NCBI RefSeq assembly: GCF_900129155.1 | Contig: NZ_FQVF01000006.1 | Coordinates: 62,001-126,000, forward strand | DNA from: Marinomonas polaris DSM 16579 | GTDB taxonomy: Bacteria > Pseudomonadota > Gammaproteobacteria > Pseudomonadales > Marinomonadaceae | Direction of reading: 5' to 3' | DNA length: 64,000 bases | Shown here: in pieces, positions 18,652-26,678 of the stretch | Layout: the number at the start of each line of letters is the position of its first letter | Position numbering within the stretch: position 1 is the first letter of the stretch | Made by a program: the position numbers and the translations under genes | The notes under the pieces: model-generated | The model's database searches: none | What the model was told of the DNA's origin: nothing | The model's input: the letters and a program-made list of their open reading frames with translations, nothing else

Positions 18652-18682
18652 ATATGCAGACATAAACAGGTAAGAAGATTAG

Positions 18683-19129
18683 ATGAAAGAAAATATTGGC
18701 GAGTCTCTTCATAAGTTGATGCACCACTATCGACACCAACTTCGTGAAGCAGCTCTAAAGTCAGGTATTTCAATCCCTGTTAGTCACATACGCTCTCTTA
18801 AGTGCATTAATAAGATTGAAAAATGCAGTGCCAAGGTTATCGCAGATAGACTTTCACTCGATAAATCACAAATCACTCGAGTATTGAAGGAATTAGTTCA
18901 ATCAGGCTACGTTGAAAAAATTCGCAGCCCCGACAATCATCGTAGTCAATTATTAAGTCTCACTATGAATGGCGCAGAGCTGCTTACCAAAATTACGATG
19001 TTAGACCAAACCGCAACCGAGAACATGACACAAAACTTAACAGAACAACAGATAGAAGACTTCACACGCCTTGCAGAAATAATGGTAAGCAATCTTGATC
19101 AATTTCCGCCTTGCGACAATCAAAGTTAA
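18683..19129 (+). CDS. MarR family transcriptional regulator
   Basis: This 148-residue winged-helix protein of the MarR family has the recognition region CSAKVIADRLSLDKSQITRVLKELVQSGYVEKIRSPDNHRSQLLSLT, in which DNHRSQ corresponds to the DxRxx wing. A C-terminal helix for dimerisation follows. It lies 10 bp before the siderophore-interacting gene and shares its promoter with a Fur-box-like site. Ligand unknown; oxidative stress, siderophore or aromatic compounds are possible. It may autoregulate the operon. Confidence 0.88.
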   Translation: MKENIGESLHKLMHHYRHQLREAALKSGISIPVSHIRSLKCINKIEKCSAKVIADRLSLDKSQITRVLKELVQSGYVEKIRSPDNHRSQLLSLTMNGAELLTKITMLDQTATENMTQNLTEQQIEDFTRLAEIMVSNLDQFPPCDNQS

Positions 19130-19139
19130 GGAGCTAAAA

Positions 19140-19880
19140 ATGAGCAGACCACTACCGCGTGAACTAACGGTTATTAGAAAGTCGCATGTAACAACAAACA
19201 TGCTACGAATAACACTAGGCGGCGAGAATATACAGACTATCCCCGAGGACCAAGAAAGTGGCTATGTGAAGCTTATTTTCCCAAGAGGTGATCAAAAACC
19301 ATTAGTACGAACCTATACCATCAGAAACCAACGCACCGATGAAATAGACATTGATTTCGTACTACATGAAGATGGTGGCCCAGCATCAACTTGGGCAAAG
19401 CAGACTCAACCTAATGATATCATTTTAGTTGGAGGACCAGGCCCAAAGAAACTTATTGAAGAGTCTACTGATTGGCAAATTCTAGTGGGAGATATGACCG
19501 CTTTGCCTGCAATTAGCGTAAATCTAGCAAAACTACCTCAAGATGCCAAAGGCTATGCAATACTTGAAGCAATTTCAGAAGAAGACATTCAGCCTTTAAA
19601 GCACCCTTCTGGCATTGAACTAAAATGGGTTATTAATCCTCATCCAGGAGAAAACTCCAATTTGTTACTAGGTCAAATCCAGTCACTATCAAGGCTTGAA
19701 GGTAGCGTATCAGTTTGGGTAGCTTGTGAATTTAGCAGCATGAAAACATTGCGTTCATTTTTTAAAAATGAACTAAAGATTGAAAAAGAAAATCTCTATA
19801 TTTCTAGCTACTGGAAATTAGGCAGCAATGAAGATCAGCACAAAGAAGTCAAGCGAATAGATACAGAAGCAACTGCGTGA
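19140..19880 (+). CDS. Siderophore-interacting protein (FAD ferric-siderophore reductase, ViuB/SIP family)
   Basis: The protein likely reduces ferric siderophores in the cytoplasm to release iron. About 246 residues. FAD-binding domain: LVRTYTIRNQ (the RxYT motif) and IDIDFVLHEDGGPASTWA, typical of ViuB/YqjH. The C-terminal SIP domain has ILVGDMTALPAISVNL and ends with WVACEFSSMKTLRSFF and YISSYWKLGSNED. ATG 19140 is preceded by AAGGAG at 6 nt; the upstream in-frame Met at 19095 lies inside the MarR gene. Operon with MarR under probable Fur control. Confidence 0.9.
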   Translation: MSRPLPRELTVIRKSHVTTNMLRITLGGENIQTIPEDQESGYVKLIFPRGDQKPLVRTYTIRNQRTDEIDIDFVLHEDGGPASTWAKQTQPNDIILVGGPGPKKLIEESTDWQILVGDMTALPAISVNLAKLPQDAKGYAILEAISEEDIQPLKHPSGIELKWVINPHPGENSNLLLGQIQSLSRLEGSVSVWVACEFSSMKTLRSFFKNELKIEKENLYISSYWKLGSNEDQHKEVKRIDTEATA

Positions 19881-19901
19881 AACAAGTTTGAGCTAAAAAC
19901 A

Positions 19902-19933
19902 AAAAAAACCAGCTCACGGAGCTGGTTTTTTTG
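19902..19933. terminator. Bidirectional terminator between SIP gene and cysN
   Basis: AAAAAAACCAGCTC and GAGCTGGTTTTTTT enclose ACG, ending both convergent transcripts. Confidence 0.85.
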
Positions 19934-19945
19934 TATTTTATTGAG

Positions 19946-21559
19946 TTATAACTGAACGCTTTCTACAATCAAATCTACCGCTTCATCCAATGAGGATTCA
20001 GTAATTTGAGAATCAGCTATCGCAGCATCAGCCACTAAGAAAGCCACACCTGTTTGACGAATCAGTGCCGCTTCTTGCTCCGTCGCATCAGCCTTAACCA
20101 ATGCCACAACACCTTGGCGTAATAATAAACGCTCAAGCGCGTCACTTTGTGCCAATACGCTATTTGCTAATGCAATAACAGCTGGCTTTTGCCCAAGTCG
20201 TGCCGCACGATCTTCCGCACTAACAACAGTATCTTGATCAAGCTCCGCAACAGCCTCTTCAACCATGCCCGCGCCAACTGTTACGTTAGTTAAACGATCA
20301 ATAATGATCAAAGCACCAGTAAAGCGGCTATCTGTATATTCATCAAATGCAACCGGCGCATCGAATTGAATAACAGCATCACCAATACCGTTTAACTCCA
20401 ATGCATCTATCTTACTGACTTCAAGGGTATTGACGTCAACACGATGATTGAAGTGATGAACTTTACCAGGAACCGTTTGTGTTCCTAGTTTAAAGTCATA
20501 CAACTTACCAGGCACCAATGACTGATCTGCCATCCACACAATAGAAGAACGAAGCGTTGTTGCAATAAGAGGCTCTTGACCAATATGCGAAAGCATATCA
20601 CCGCGGCTGATATCAATCTCGTCTTCAAGTGTAATAGTAACAGCCTGCCCTGCTTTTGCCGCATCTAGATCGCCATCAAATGTCACAATCCTTTCAACGG
20701 TAGAGGTTTTACCTGAAGGCAAAGCAACCACTTTATCGCCCGGCTTAACCGCTCCAGCTGCGATGGTTCCTGAGAAACCACGAAAGTCTAGGTTAGGACG
20801 GTTAACATACTGAACTGGAAAGCGAAAAGCGTCGCGTTTAACATCACGGTTAATTTGTACCGTTTCCAAAATCGACATCAATGGACCACCTTGATACCAA
20901 GGTGTGCTTTCAGAAGCATTTACTACGTTATCGCCACGTAATGCTGACATTGGGACAAAATGAATATCTTCAGGTTTGCGATCGCCAAGCTGATCAACAA
21001 ATTTAAGGTAATCATTTTTAATCTGGTTGAATTTTTCTTCAGAAAATTCAACCAAATCCATTTTATTAATCGCAACCACAACATGCTTAATACCCAATAG
21101 AGAGGCAATATAGCTATGGCGACGGGTTTGAGTTTGTACTCCGTAACGAGCATCAATCAAAATAATAGCAAGATCACAAGTAGAGGCGCCTGTCGCCATA
21201 TTACGAGTGTATTGTTCATGCCCAGGTGTGTCAGCAATGATAAACTTACGTTTTTCAGTCGAAAAATAGCGGTAAGCTACATCGATTGTGATGCCTTGCT
21301 CACGCTCTGCTTGCAAGCCATCCACTAACAAAGCTAAATCAACCTCTTCACCTTGTGTCCCAGACTTCTTGCTGTCGCGCTTAACGGCATCTAGATGATC
21401 TTCATAAATTAACTTAGAGTCATGAAGCAAGCGACCGATTAATGTACTTTTTCCATCATCGACGTTGCCACAGGTAAGAAGACGTAATAAGTCTTTTTCT
21501 TCATGTTGTTTCAGATAACCAAGTATGTCTTGGCTGATCAATTCTGATTGGTGAGACAT
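19946..21559 (-). CDS. cysN: Sulfate adenylyltransferase GTPase subunit CysN with extra C-terminal tail
   Basis: CysN is the EF-Tu-like GTPase that drives ATP sulfurylase CysD. G1 is GNVDDGKS (residues 31-38), G3 [11 protein letters not shown]4 AINKMDLV. The protein has 537 residues: longer than E. coli CysN (475), shorter than CysNC fusions. After about residue 440 it reads [20 protein letters not shown] and [18 protein letters not shown], which resembles the linker and start of a CysC (APS kinase) domain but has no GLSGSGKST P-loop. It is therefore probably a decayed CysC tail. It starts 18 bp after cysD. Confidence 0.95.
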   Translation of the reverse strand: MSHQSELISQDILGYLKQHEEKDLLRLLTCGNVDDGKSTLIGRLLHDSKLIYEDHLDAVKRDSKKSGTQGEEVDLALLVDGLQAEREQGITIDVAYRYFSTEKRKFIIADTPGHEQYTRNMATGASTCDLAIILIDARYGVQTQTRRHSYIASLLGIKHVVVAINKMDLVEFSEEKFNQIKNDYLKFVDQLGDRKPEDIHFVPMSALRGDNVVNASESTPWYQGGPLMSILETVQINRDVKRDAFRFPVQYVNRPNLDFRGFSGTIAAGAVKPGDKVVALPSGKTSTVERIVTFDGDLDAAKAGQAVTITLEDEIDISRGDMLSHIGQEPLIATTLRSSIVWMADQSLVPGKLYDFKLGTQTVPGKVHHFNHRVDVNTLEVSKIDALELNGIGDAVIQFDAPVAFDEYTDSRFTGALIIIDRLTNVTVGAGMVEEAVAELDQDTVVSAEDRAARLGQKPAVIALANSVLAQSDALERLLLRQGVVALVKADATEQEAALIRQTGVAFLVADAAIADSQITESSLDEAVDLIVESVQL

Positions 21560-21577
21560 TCTTTCTTTACTCCAAAC

Positions 21578-22483
21578 TTAGAAATAGCCTTGTTTCTTCT
21601 TCTCTTCCATTGACCCAGATGAATCATGGTCAATCATTCGCCCTTGACGCTCTGAACTTCTTGTTAGCAACATTTCCTGAATAATTTCAGGTAAAGATGC
21701 CGCTTCTGATTCAACTGCTCCCGTTAATGGATAGCAGCCGAGCGTACGAAAACGAACAGACTTCATCTCAGGCACCTCACCGTTTAAAGGCATGCGATCA
21801 TCGTCAACCATGATCAAGGTACCGTCACGCTCAACTACTGGGCGTTTTTCAGAAAAATAAAGAGGAACAATTGGAATGCTTTCTAAATATATATATTGCC
21901 AAATATCAAGCTCAGTCCAGTTAGACAGTGGAAAAACACGAATGCTTTCGCCTTTGTTTACTTTACCGTTGTAAATATTCCACAACTCTGGACGCTGATT
22001 TTTTGGGTCCCAACGATGCTGTTTATCGCGGAAGGAATAAACACGCTCCTTAGCGCGAGATTTCTCTTCATCACGGCGCGCACCACCAAAAGCAGCATCA
22101 AAGCCATATTTGTCTAGAGCTTGTTTAAGACCTTGTGTTTTCATCACATCAGTATGCTTTGAGCTACCGTGCGTAAAAGGCCCAATGCCTTGCTCAACAC
22201 CTTCTTGGTTTTGATGAACAATAAGCTCCAAGCCAAGCTTAGCCACCATTTCATCACGGAAAGTGATCATTTCTTTAAACTTCCAACCAGTATCCACATG
22301 CATTAGTGGAAACGGTGGTTTGCCAGGATAGAACGCTTTCATGGCAAGATGCAGCATTACTGCAGAATCTTTACCAATTGAATAAAGCATTACTGGGTTA
22401 TCAAATTCAGCAGCCACCTCACGTATAATATGAATACTTTCGGCTTCTAGCTGTTTTAAGTGAGTAAGTCTTGCCTCTGTCAT
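21578..22483 (-). CDS. cysD: Sulfate adenylyltransferase subunit CysD
   Basis: CysD is the catalytic ATP sulfurylase subunit forming adenosine 5'-phosphosulfate from sulfate and ATP. It has 301 residues, the usual size. The PP-motif is [16 protein letters not shown] (about residues 31-46), followed by [15 protein letters not shown] and [19 protein letters not shown], then [12 protein letters not shown] near the end. cysD precedes cysN in the same operon. No APS kinase or PAPS reductase gene lies in this window. Confidence 0.97.
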   Translation of the reverse strand: MTEARLTHLKQLEAESIHIIREVAAEFDNPVMLYSIGKDSAVMLHLAMKAFYPGKPPFPLMHVDTGWKFKEMITFRDEMVAKLGLELIVHQNQEGVEQGIGPFTHGSSKHTDVMKTQGLKQALDKYGFDAAFGGARRDEEKSRAKERVYSFRDKQHRWDPKNQRPELWNIYNGKVNKGESIRVFPLSNWTELDIWQYIYLESIPIVPLYFSEKRPVVERDGTLIMVDDDRMPLNGEVPEMKSVRFRTLGCYPLTGAVESEAASLPEIIQEMLLTRSSERQGRMIDHDSSGSMEEKKKQGYF

Positions 22484-22518
22484 AATTTCCCATCTCTGTT
22501 GTCAGGCTTCAGCATTTT

Positions 22519-22690
22519 TTGAACTATAACATGCCTTTAGGTTATAAAAAGCACCTCATCTAGACTTTAGTAGAATATGCATATTAAAAAAGCTTTATAA
22601 GTAAAACCTTTATAGTGGCCAAGAAGGGAAAAAACTAAAAAATGAGTAGCAGCTCTAAAAATAGACAAGGCCGATAAATCGGCCTTTTTA
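22519..22690 (+). ncRNA. Candidate small RNA between cysD and its neighbour
   Basis: A plus-strand promoter-like pair, TTGAAC (22519-22524) and TATAAA (22543-22548, 18-bp spacer), is followed about 120 bp later by a strong terminator hairpin, AAGGCCGA-TAAA-TCGGCCTTTTT (22667-22688). No plus-strand gene lies here: both flanking genes are on the minus strand. A transcript of about 135 nt would result. The hairpin may instead simply be the terminator of the minus-strand gene at 22708, although its T-run is far better on the plus strand. Confidence 0.3.
22667..22690. terminator. Intrinsic terminator, best on the plus strand
   Basis: An 8-bp stem AAGGCCGA/TCGGCCTT with loop TAAA is followed by TTTTT on the plus strand. 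On the minus strand the T-run is displaced by a few bases (GTCTATTTTT). Confidence 0.75.
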
Positions 22691-22707
22691 AATCTATTAG
22701 AAGTAAT

Positions 22708-23631
22708 TTACTGAGAGCTGAGTTGCTGCTCTAGCATCAGCTGATTAATCTGCTTACGTAGACGGATGATTTCGCCATTAACTTGAGTTCTGAAAGCGTC
22801 GCTCGAGTTAATCGCATCTTGATGCTTAGCTAATGTGTCTTGAATTTTCGCCACATCTGTAGAACTAGTATCTGCTGTGCGTTTTTCTATAGCAGCTACT
22901 TTTTTCTGCAAAGTAACTAAATCCTGTGAAATCTGATCCAAACTCAAGGCTTGAGCTTCGTTCTGTCCTGCTTGGGCAAGAACTTGCTTCTCAGACGACT
23001 GCAATCGTTTTGCTTGGTCATCTTGTTTCGTTGCAATTGCTTTCACTGTTTCATCTATAGAAGCGACAGAGGGAACAAGCTTGTTGTAACCAGCCTCAAC
23101 CTCATTAAAGGCTTCGGCTTGTACCGCAATGCGCTTGGATTGAGTCGAAACAGTATCTCGTAATGATGAAAGCTTTTTCTGAAGTTCATCAATCGCTGCA
23201 TCATTAGTAGCTATCGACTTCCTATTAGTATCGTAAGCAACACCCCAGAGCTTACGAATCTCACTCTCGTGATTCTTCAACGTCTCTTCTAGGGTTTCAC
23301 CTTGCTTATTAGCCGAAACATCAGCTGCTAGAAGCTGATGATCTAAATTTTGTATCTCACTTTTCGCACCATACAGCTCATTACGCAGCTGCATATTTTG
23401 CTGCCATAACCAATATCCAGCTCCGGCCGAAGCAATTAGTATAAGTATCAATAAAATATATATACCCGCTAAGCTAGGCTTTTTATGAACAATAGTAGGT
23501 GCATGGGCTGGTTTTGCAGGAGTGGGAGTGGTATGGCCTTTTTGCGCTGTTGCACCGGACGGCCTTCTATCGCTGACTTCATCTTGATCCAGAGTCAGGC
23601 TTGGGATCTCAACATCATCGTCTCTACGCAT
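22708..23631 (-). CDS. Single-pass membrane coiled-coil protein, unknown function
   Basis: The 307-residue protein is not recognised. An N-terminal cytoplasmic region of about 52 residues is rich in Asp, Pro, Thr and Lys. One TM helix follows at about 53-76 (LAGIYILLILILIASAGAGYW). The remainder is periplasmic and strongly coiled-coil (NMQLRNELYGAKSEIQNLDH onward, LSSLRDTVSTQSKRI, LRKQINQLMLEQQ). It is divergent from sodB. Its topology is similar to the proteins at 6206 and 36431, but with no shared sequence that I can see. Confidence 0.65.
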   Translation of the reverse strand: MRRDDDVEIPSLTLDQDEVSDRRPSGATAQKGHTTPTPAKPAHAPTIVHKKPSLAGIYILLILILIASAGAGYWLWQQNMQLRNELYGAKSEIQNLDHQLLAADVSANKQGETLEETLKNHESEIRKLWGVAYDTNRKSIATNDAAIDELQKKLSSLRDTVSTQSKRIAVQAEAFNEVEAGYNKLVPSVASIDETVKAIATKQDDQAKRLQSSEKQVLAQAGQNEAQALSLDQISQDLVTLQKKVAAIEKRTADTSSTDVAKIQDTLAKHQDAINSSDAFRTQVNGEIIRLRKQINQLMLEQQLSSQ

Positions 23632-23789
23632 GGAAAATCTTATATAGTCACTATTAATAGAAATTATGGAAATTCGTTAGTGAACAGACCTAAAGAATAT
23701 TATCTTCAGTTGTTCAGTGCTACTATATAAGCACCATTAACTGCTTGATAACAAGCATTTTTCGTTAATTAAAAGCAAGGAGAATTGAA

Positions 23790-24374
23790 ATGGCTTTTGA
23801 ATTACCCGCTCTTCCTTATGCTAAAGACGCACTAGAGCCTCATATGTCTGTTGAGACGCTTGAATACCATCATGGCAAGCATCACAACACTTATGTTGTT
23901 AAATTAAACGGCTTAGTTCCTGGTTCTGAATACGAAAATAAAACGCTTGAAGAGATCATCGTATCTGCTCCAGCGGGCCCTGTTTTCAACAATGCAGCTC
24001 AAATCTGGAACCACACTTTCTTTTGGAATAGCTTAAGCCCTAATGGCGGCGGCGAGCCAACTGGTGCTCTAGCGGATGCAATCAGTGCAAAATGGGGCTC
24101 TTTCGCGGAATTCCAAGCTGCATTTGATGACAAAGCGGTCAATAACTTCGGCTCTAGCTGGACTTGGTTAGTTAAAAACGCTGACGGCTCTCTAGAAATC
24201 GTAAACACTAGTAATGCAGCAACGCCTATGACAAACGGTCAAACAGCTATCATTACAGTGGATCTTTGGGAACACGCTTACTACATTGATTACCGCAATG
24301 TTCGTCCTGACTACCTAAAAGGTTTTTGGGCGCTAGCTAACTGGGAATTCGCAGCAGCGAACTTCGCAGCATAA
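23790..24374 (+). CDS. sodB: Superoxide dismutase [Fe]
   Basis: This enzyme dismutates superoxide to hydrogen peroxide and oxygen in the cytoplasm. It has 194 residues. Metal ligands are His27 (YHHGKHHNTYV), the His in AAQIWNHTFFW, and Asp/His in DLWEHAYYIDYRN. The AAQIWNHTFFWNSLSPNGGG segment is the Fe-type form. Ribosome site AAGGAG precedes the ATG. It is divergently placed from the membrane coiled-coil gene and terminated by a strong hairpin. No clear Fur box was found before it. Confidence 0.97.
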   Translation: MAFELPALPYAKDALEPHMSVETLEYHHGKHHNTYVVKLNGLVPGSEYENKTLEEIIVSAPAGPVFNNAAQIWNHTFFWNSLSPNGGGEPTGALADAISAKWGSFAEFQAAFDDKAVNNFGSSWTWLVKNADGSLEIVNTSNAATPMTNGQTAIITVDLWEHAYYIDYRNVRPDYLKGFWALANWEFAAANFAA

Positions 24375-24418
24375 TTCTATTTTTTATTAAAATAGAATTA
24401 TAGTAAGACCAGTCAAAA

Positions 24419-24443
24419 AGCGCGGCGAGAGCCGCGTTTTTTT
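24419..24443. terminator. Terminator between sodB and the TerB gene
   Basis: CGCGGC-GAGA-GCCGCG followed by TTTTTTT on the plus strand, with AAAAAG on the other flank, so it can act for both convergent genes. Confidence 0.9.
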
Positions 24444-24451
24444 GCTTAAAA

Positions 24452-24895
24452 TTAAACTGCTTTCATTTCATTCAGCACAAATAGTTTTGCCTGAATAAAT
24501 TCGGAATGAGGCATGAATAACAACTCACTGATTGTACGAATGCGATGATCTTCATATGAGTCAAGATCTCCGTCAGCAAGCGCAACACGCCACAGAGCTT
24601 TTAAGAGCAACATTTTTTGCTCTAGAGTCGCAGTTTCGTTAATAACCTTGGTGAATTGATAAAGGTCGTTTGCTTGATCTACACCAGAACGAGCCTCCTC
24701 ATAGAGAATGTCTATATCATCCCCCAATTCACTTACTTCACGAAGGAAGCGCTTCACCTGGCCTTCTTCTTGTTCATTTATTTCATTATCAGCTAGCATA
24801 ACTTCCATAAGTAGAGCCGCCACAGCTTTCTGATAAGATATTTGCTCACCCTGCTCTACAGGAAGACTGAAAAGACTTTTTAAAGCTTTTAACAT
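24452..24895 (-). CDS. TerB-like (COG4103) helical protein
   Basis: This small all-helical protein of 147 residues has TerB/DjlA-type repeats: AVAALLMEVMLADNEINEQEEGQ and LLLKALWRVALADGDLDSYED, where the acidic LADxxI/LDxxE loops are typical metal-binding TerB features. Such domains occur in tellurite resistance proteins and DjlA, but here the domain stands alone and no ter operon is nearby, so tellurite resistance should not be assumed. Its start overlaps or nearly overlaps the end of the unknown gene upstream, suggesting one transcript. GGAG precedes the ATG. Confidence 0.75.
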   Translation of the reverse strand: MLKALKSLFSLPVEQGEQISYQKAVAALLMEVMLADNEINEQEEGQVKRFLREVSELGDDIDILYEEARSGVDQANDLYQFTKVINETATLEQKMLLLKALWRVALADGDLDSYEDHRIRTISELLFMPHSEFIQAKLFVLNEMKAV

Positions 24896-25359
24896 TTTTT
24901 CTCCAAAATATACTCACGTAGAGCTTCAATTAGAATATTAGGAAATTGCCTATAATCTAGGTATGGACACCAAACATACGGTAGGTAAACAAAAGAAGTG
25001 TGCACTTCTCCGATTTCTTGCGCAGAACTAACTACAGGCAGCCCTTCTCTAAATGTATTTCCAACAATAAAAACAACGCCTCTATAGTCACGAAGCTGAT
25101 CTAAAGAAAACGCAATGCCTACTTTAGTTAATAGCTCTTTATCGCGAAAGACTTTCCATGAATCATAAGAGGGCGCAGCTAACTTTGCCATGATCGTAAA
25201 TATTTTACGCCAGTGATTACCATTTAGATCAATTAAGATAGAAACATCAGGCTTCTTTAAAAAACCAATATCAACTGGATCCGGCAAAACAGGTCTGTTT
25301 GGCAAAAGAAATACATAATTGGCTTCGTCTACGCAAGCACCTAGCCACAACTCGTTCAT
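24889..25359 (-). CDS. Conserved protein of unknown function
   Basis: About 156 residues, no signal peptide, no TM helix. It resembles the small conserved family whose members carry a 'lPNRPxLPd' opening (here VFLLPNRPVLPDPVDI) followed by NHWRKIFTIMAKLA and YRGVVFIVGNTF; I think this is a DUF6942-type protein but I am not sure. ATG 25359 is preceded by AAGGAG at 6 nt, making it better than the in-frame ATG seven codons upstream. The gene overlaps the TerB gene start by 7 bp, so the two are coupled. Confidence 0.65.
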   Translation of the reverse strand: MNELWLGACVDEANYVFLLPNRPVLPDPVDIGFLKKPDVSILIDLNGNHWRKIFTIMAKLAAPSYDSWKVFRDKELLTKVGIAFSLDQLRDYRGVVFIVGNTFREGLPVVSSAQEIGEVHTSFVYLPYVWCPYLDYRQFPNILIEALREYILEKKC

Positions 25360-25522
25360 CTGAGACTCCTTAATGTTCATAAGAATACAGTGAGTGCTTT
25401 TTAATATCTGCTAGTCAATAGGTAAAGACTGTGCAACTGGCTGCTAACTCGGCAATCTTAATAACTTACTTTTTATCTAGATCAATAAAACCAAGAATAA
25501 AACTCTATTTTGCCAACATTAT

Positions 25523-25562
25523 ATTAGACTTTTCTTATTAATATAAATTAGAATAGTCTTAT
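25523..25562. promoter_or_regulatory. Imperfect inverted repeat before the YeeE pair, candidate operator
   Basis: ATTAGACTTTTCT (25523-25535) and AGAATAGTCTTAT (25550-25562) form an inverted repeat matching at 11 of 13 positions with a 14-bp AT spacer, about 22 bp before the first gene's ATG. ArsR-type sulfur regulators such as BigR bind comparable AT-rich dyads near such transporter genes, but no regulator gene lies nearby. Confidence 0.5.
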
Positions 25563-25583
25563 ATAACCTAAAGGACTCCAATT

Positions 25584-25982
25584 ATGGATACTATTTTTAA
25601 CCCACTCGTAGGCGGCCTATTAATTGGCCTCACAACCACAATATACCTTCTCAGTGTCGGAAAAGTGATTGGTATTAGCGGGATACTATCTCAGCTACTT
25701 TTTAGCAAAGAACGATTTTTGCCATTTCTATTCATTGCAGGATTAATCATCGGTGGTAGCGCTTACGGTATTCTAACAGAGCAAACCGTTGCTTTTCCGG
25801 AAGCAAGAAGCCCTCTTCTTTTGATCGTATCCGGGCTACTGGTCGGTTATGGAACACGACTCGGTGGTGGATGCACTAGTGGTCACGGCGTTTGTGGTAT
25901 ATCGCGACTTTCCCCTCGCTCAATAGTAGCCACTTTGGTCTTCATGGCTGCAGCTATTATTACTGTCGCCGCGCTTAATTAG
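25584..25982 (+). CDS. YeeE/YedE-type sulfur-compound transporter, first half
   Basis: This 132-residue polytopic membrane protein contains the YeeE/YedE signature GYGTRLGGGCTSGHGVCGISRLSPRS, with Cys in GGGCTSGHG matching thiosulfate-transporter residues. Four hydrophobic helices are visible. It forms, with the next gene (10 bp downstream), a split two-gene version of the thiosulfate transporter TsuA/YeeE, sometimes called PmpA/PmpB. Ribosome site AAAGGA precedes the ATG. Sulfur compound carried is inferred from the family, not shown here. Confidence 0.85.
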   Translation: MDTIFNPLVGGLLIGLTTTIYLLSVGKVIGISGILSQLLFSKERFLPFLFIAGLIIGGSAYGILTEQTVAFPEARSPLLLIVSGLLVGYGTRLGGGCTSGHGVCGISRLSPRSIVATLVFMAAAIITVAALN

Positions 25983-25992
25983 GAGCATATCT

Positions 25993-26412
25993 ATGTACGC
26001 AATTATTACTCTCGCTGCTGGTTTATTATTTGGCTTAGGTTTGGCGTATTCCGAAATGACCAATCCAGCTGTCGTTATTGGTTTTTTAGATATTTTTGGC
26101 GATTGGAATCCTTCTCTAATCATCGTAATGGCAAGCGCAATCGCTGTTGGCATGATTGGCTATGTTATTAAAGGAAAACGCTTAACACCTTTGTTAGCCA
26201 GTAAATGGCAAGTCCCAACGCTTCGTAATATCGACGCGAAACTAATTATCGGCTCGTCACTTTTTGGTATTGGCTGGGGGATTAGTGGCTATTGCCCTGG
26301 CCCTGGATTAACGGCATTAGTGAATAATCCAAGCGAAGGTTTTTACTTCGTAGCTGCTTTAATTGCTGGCAGTGGGTTACATTACTTCCAGACACGCATC
26401 ACCCAAAAGTAG
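25993..26412 (+). CDS. YeeE/YedE-type sulfur-compound transporter, second half (DUF6691)
   Basis: This 139-residue membrane protein is the partner of the preceding gene. It has AGLLFGLGLAYSEMTNPAVVIGFLDIFGDWNP at the start and GIGWGISGYCPGPGLTAL near residue 98, the second half's Cys-containing re-entrant motif. Four hydrophobic segments are seen. Together with the first half it would make a complete YeeE-type pore. Start codon follows TTAGGAGC. The operon ends at a clear terminator 20 bp downstream. Confidence 0.85.
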   Translation: MYAIITLAAGLLFGLGLAYSEMTNPAVVIGFLDIFGDWNPSLIIVMASAIAVGMIGYVIKGKRLTPLLASKWQVPTLRNIDAKLIIGSSLFGIGWGISGYCPGPGLTALVNNPSEGFYFVAALIAGSGLHYFQTRITQK

Positions 26413-26430
26413 TGTTAGAAATCCCTAAAT

Positions 26431-26461
26431 AAAAAGGAGACTTTTATAGTCTCTTTTTTTT
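26431..26461 (+). terminator. Terminator of the YeeE pair
   Basis: GAGACT-TTTAT-AGTCTC followed by eight T; the ornithine decarboxylase leader begins right after it. Confidence 0.85.
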
Positions 26462-26471
26462 AGTCTAAAAT

Positions 26472-26531
26472 ATGAAAAAATACTTGACCCGAGACGCCTT
26501 GCGTCTTAAATTTCGCCCGCGTCATTGCTGA
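26472..26531 (+). CDS. Possible arginine-rich leader peptide upstream of ornithine decarboxylase
   Basis: A 19-codon frame reads MKKYLTRDALRLKFRPRHC and stops at TGA 26529. It contains four Arg and three Lys, suggestive of a leader peptide in front of a polyamine gene. Against it: no Shine-Dalgarno sequence is seen, a possible promoter (TTGACC 26484-26489, TAAATT 26507-26512) lies inside the frame, and open frames of this size are common by chance. It does not resemble E. coli SpeFL. Confidence 0.3.
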   Translation: MKKYLTRDALRLKFRPRHC

Positions 26532-26670
26532 ACATAATCCGCACCGCTTCAACTGCTGCGCTAGTCGCTTAAGGCCTTACAGCCGGATAAGTAACAGCCA
26601 TAAGTAGGACGGGAGAAGGTAAAGGCGTTTACTTATTTAATCGGTTTATGTTTTGCATAATTAAGGAGCC
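26483..26670 (+). promoter_or_regulatory. GC-rich structured leader of the ornithine decarboxylase gene
   Basis: This gap of 266 bp is much more GC-rich in its middle than its surroundings. A perfect hairpin AGACGC-CTT-GCGTCT lies at 26492-26506. A second, longer stem pairs 26587-26599 with 26624-26636 (12 bp with two single-base bulges) around a purine-rich loop. Palindromes CTTAAG and AAGGCCTT lie near 26568-26578. The ribosome site AAGGAG at about 26663-26668 stays outside these stems. A speF-type cis-regulatory RNA is one possibility. Confidence 0.5.
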
Positions 26671-26678
26671 TTTAGCCC

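Noticed and set aside
24452-24895. Tellurite resistance from the TerB gene
   Set aside because: TerB domains are widespread outside resistance operons and no terA/C/D/E gene is near.
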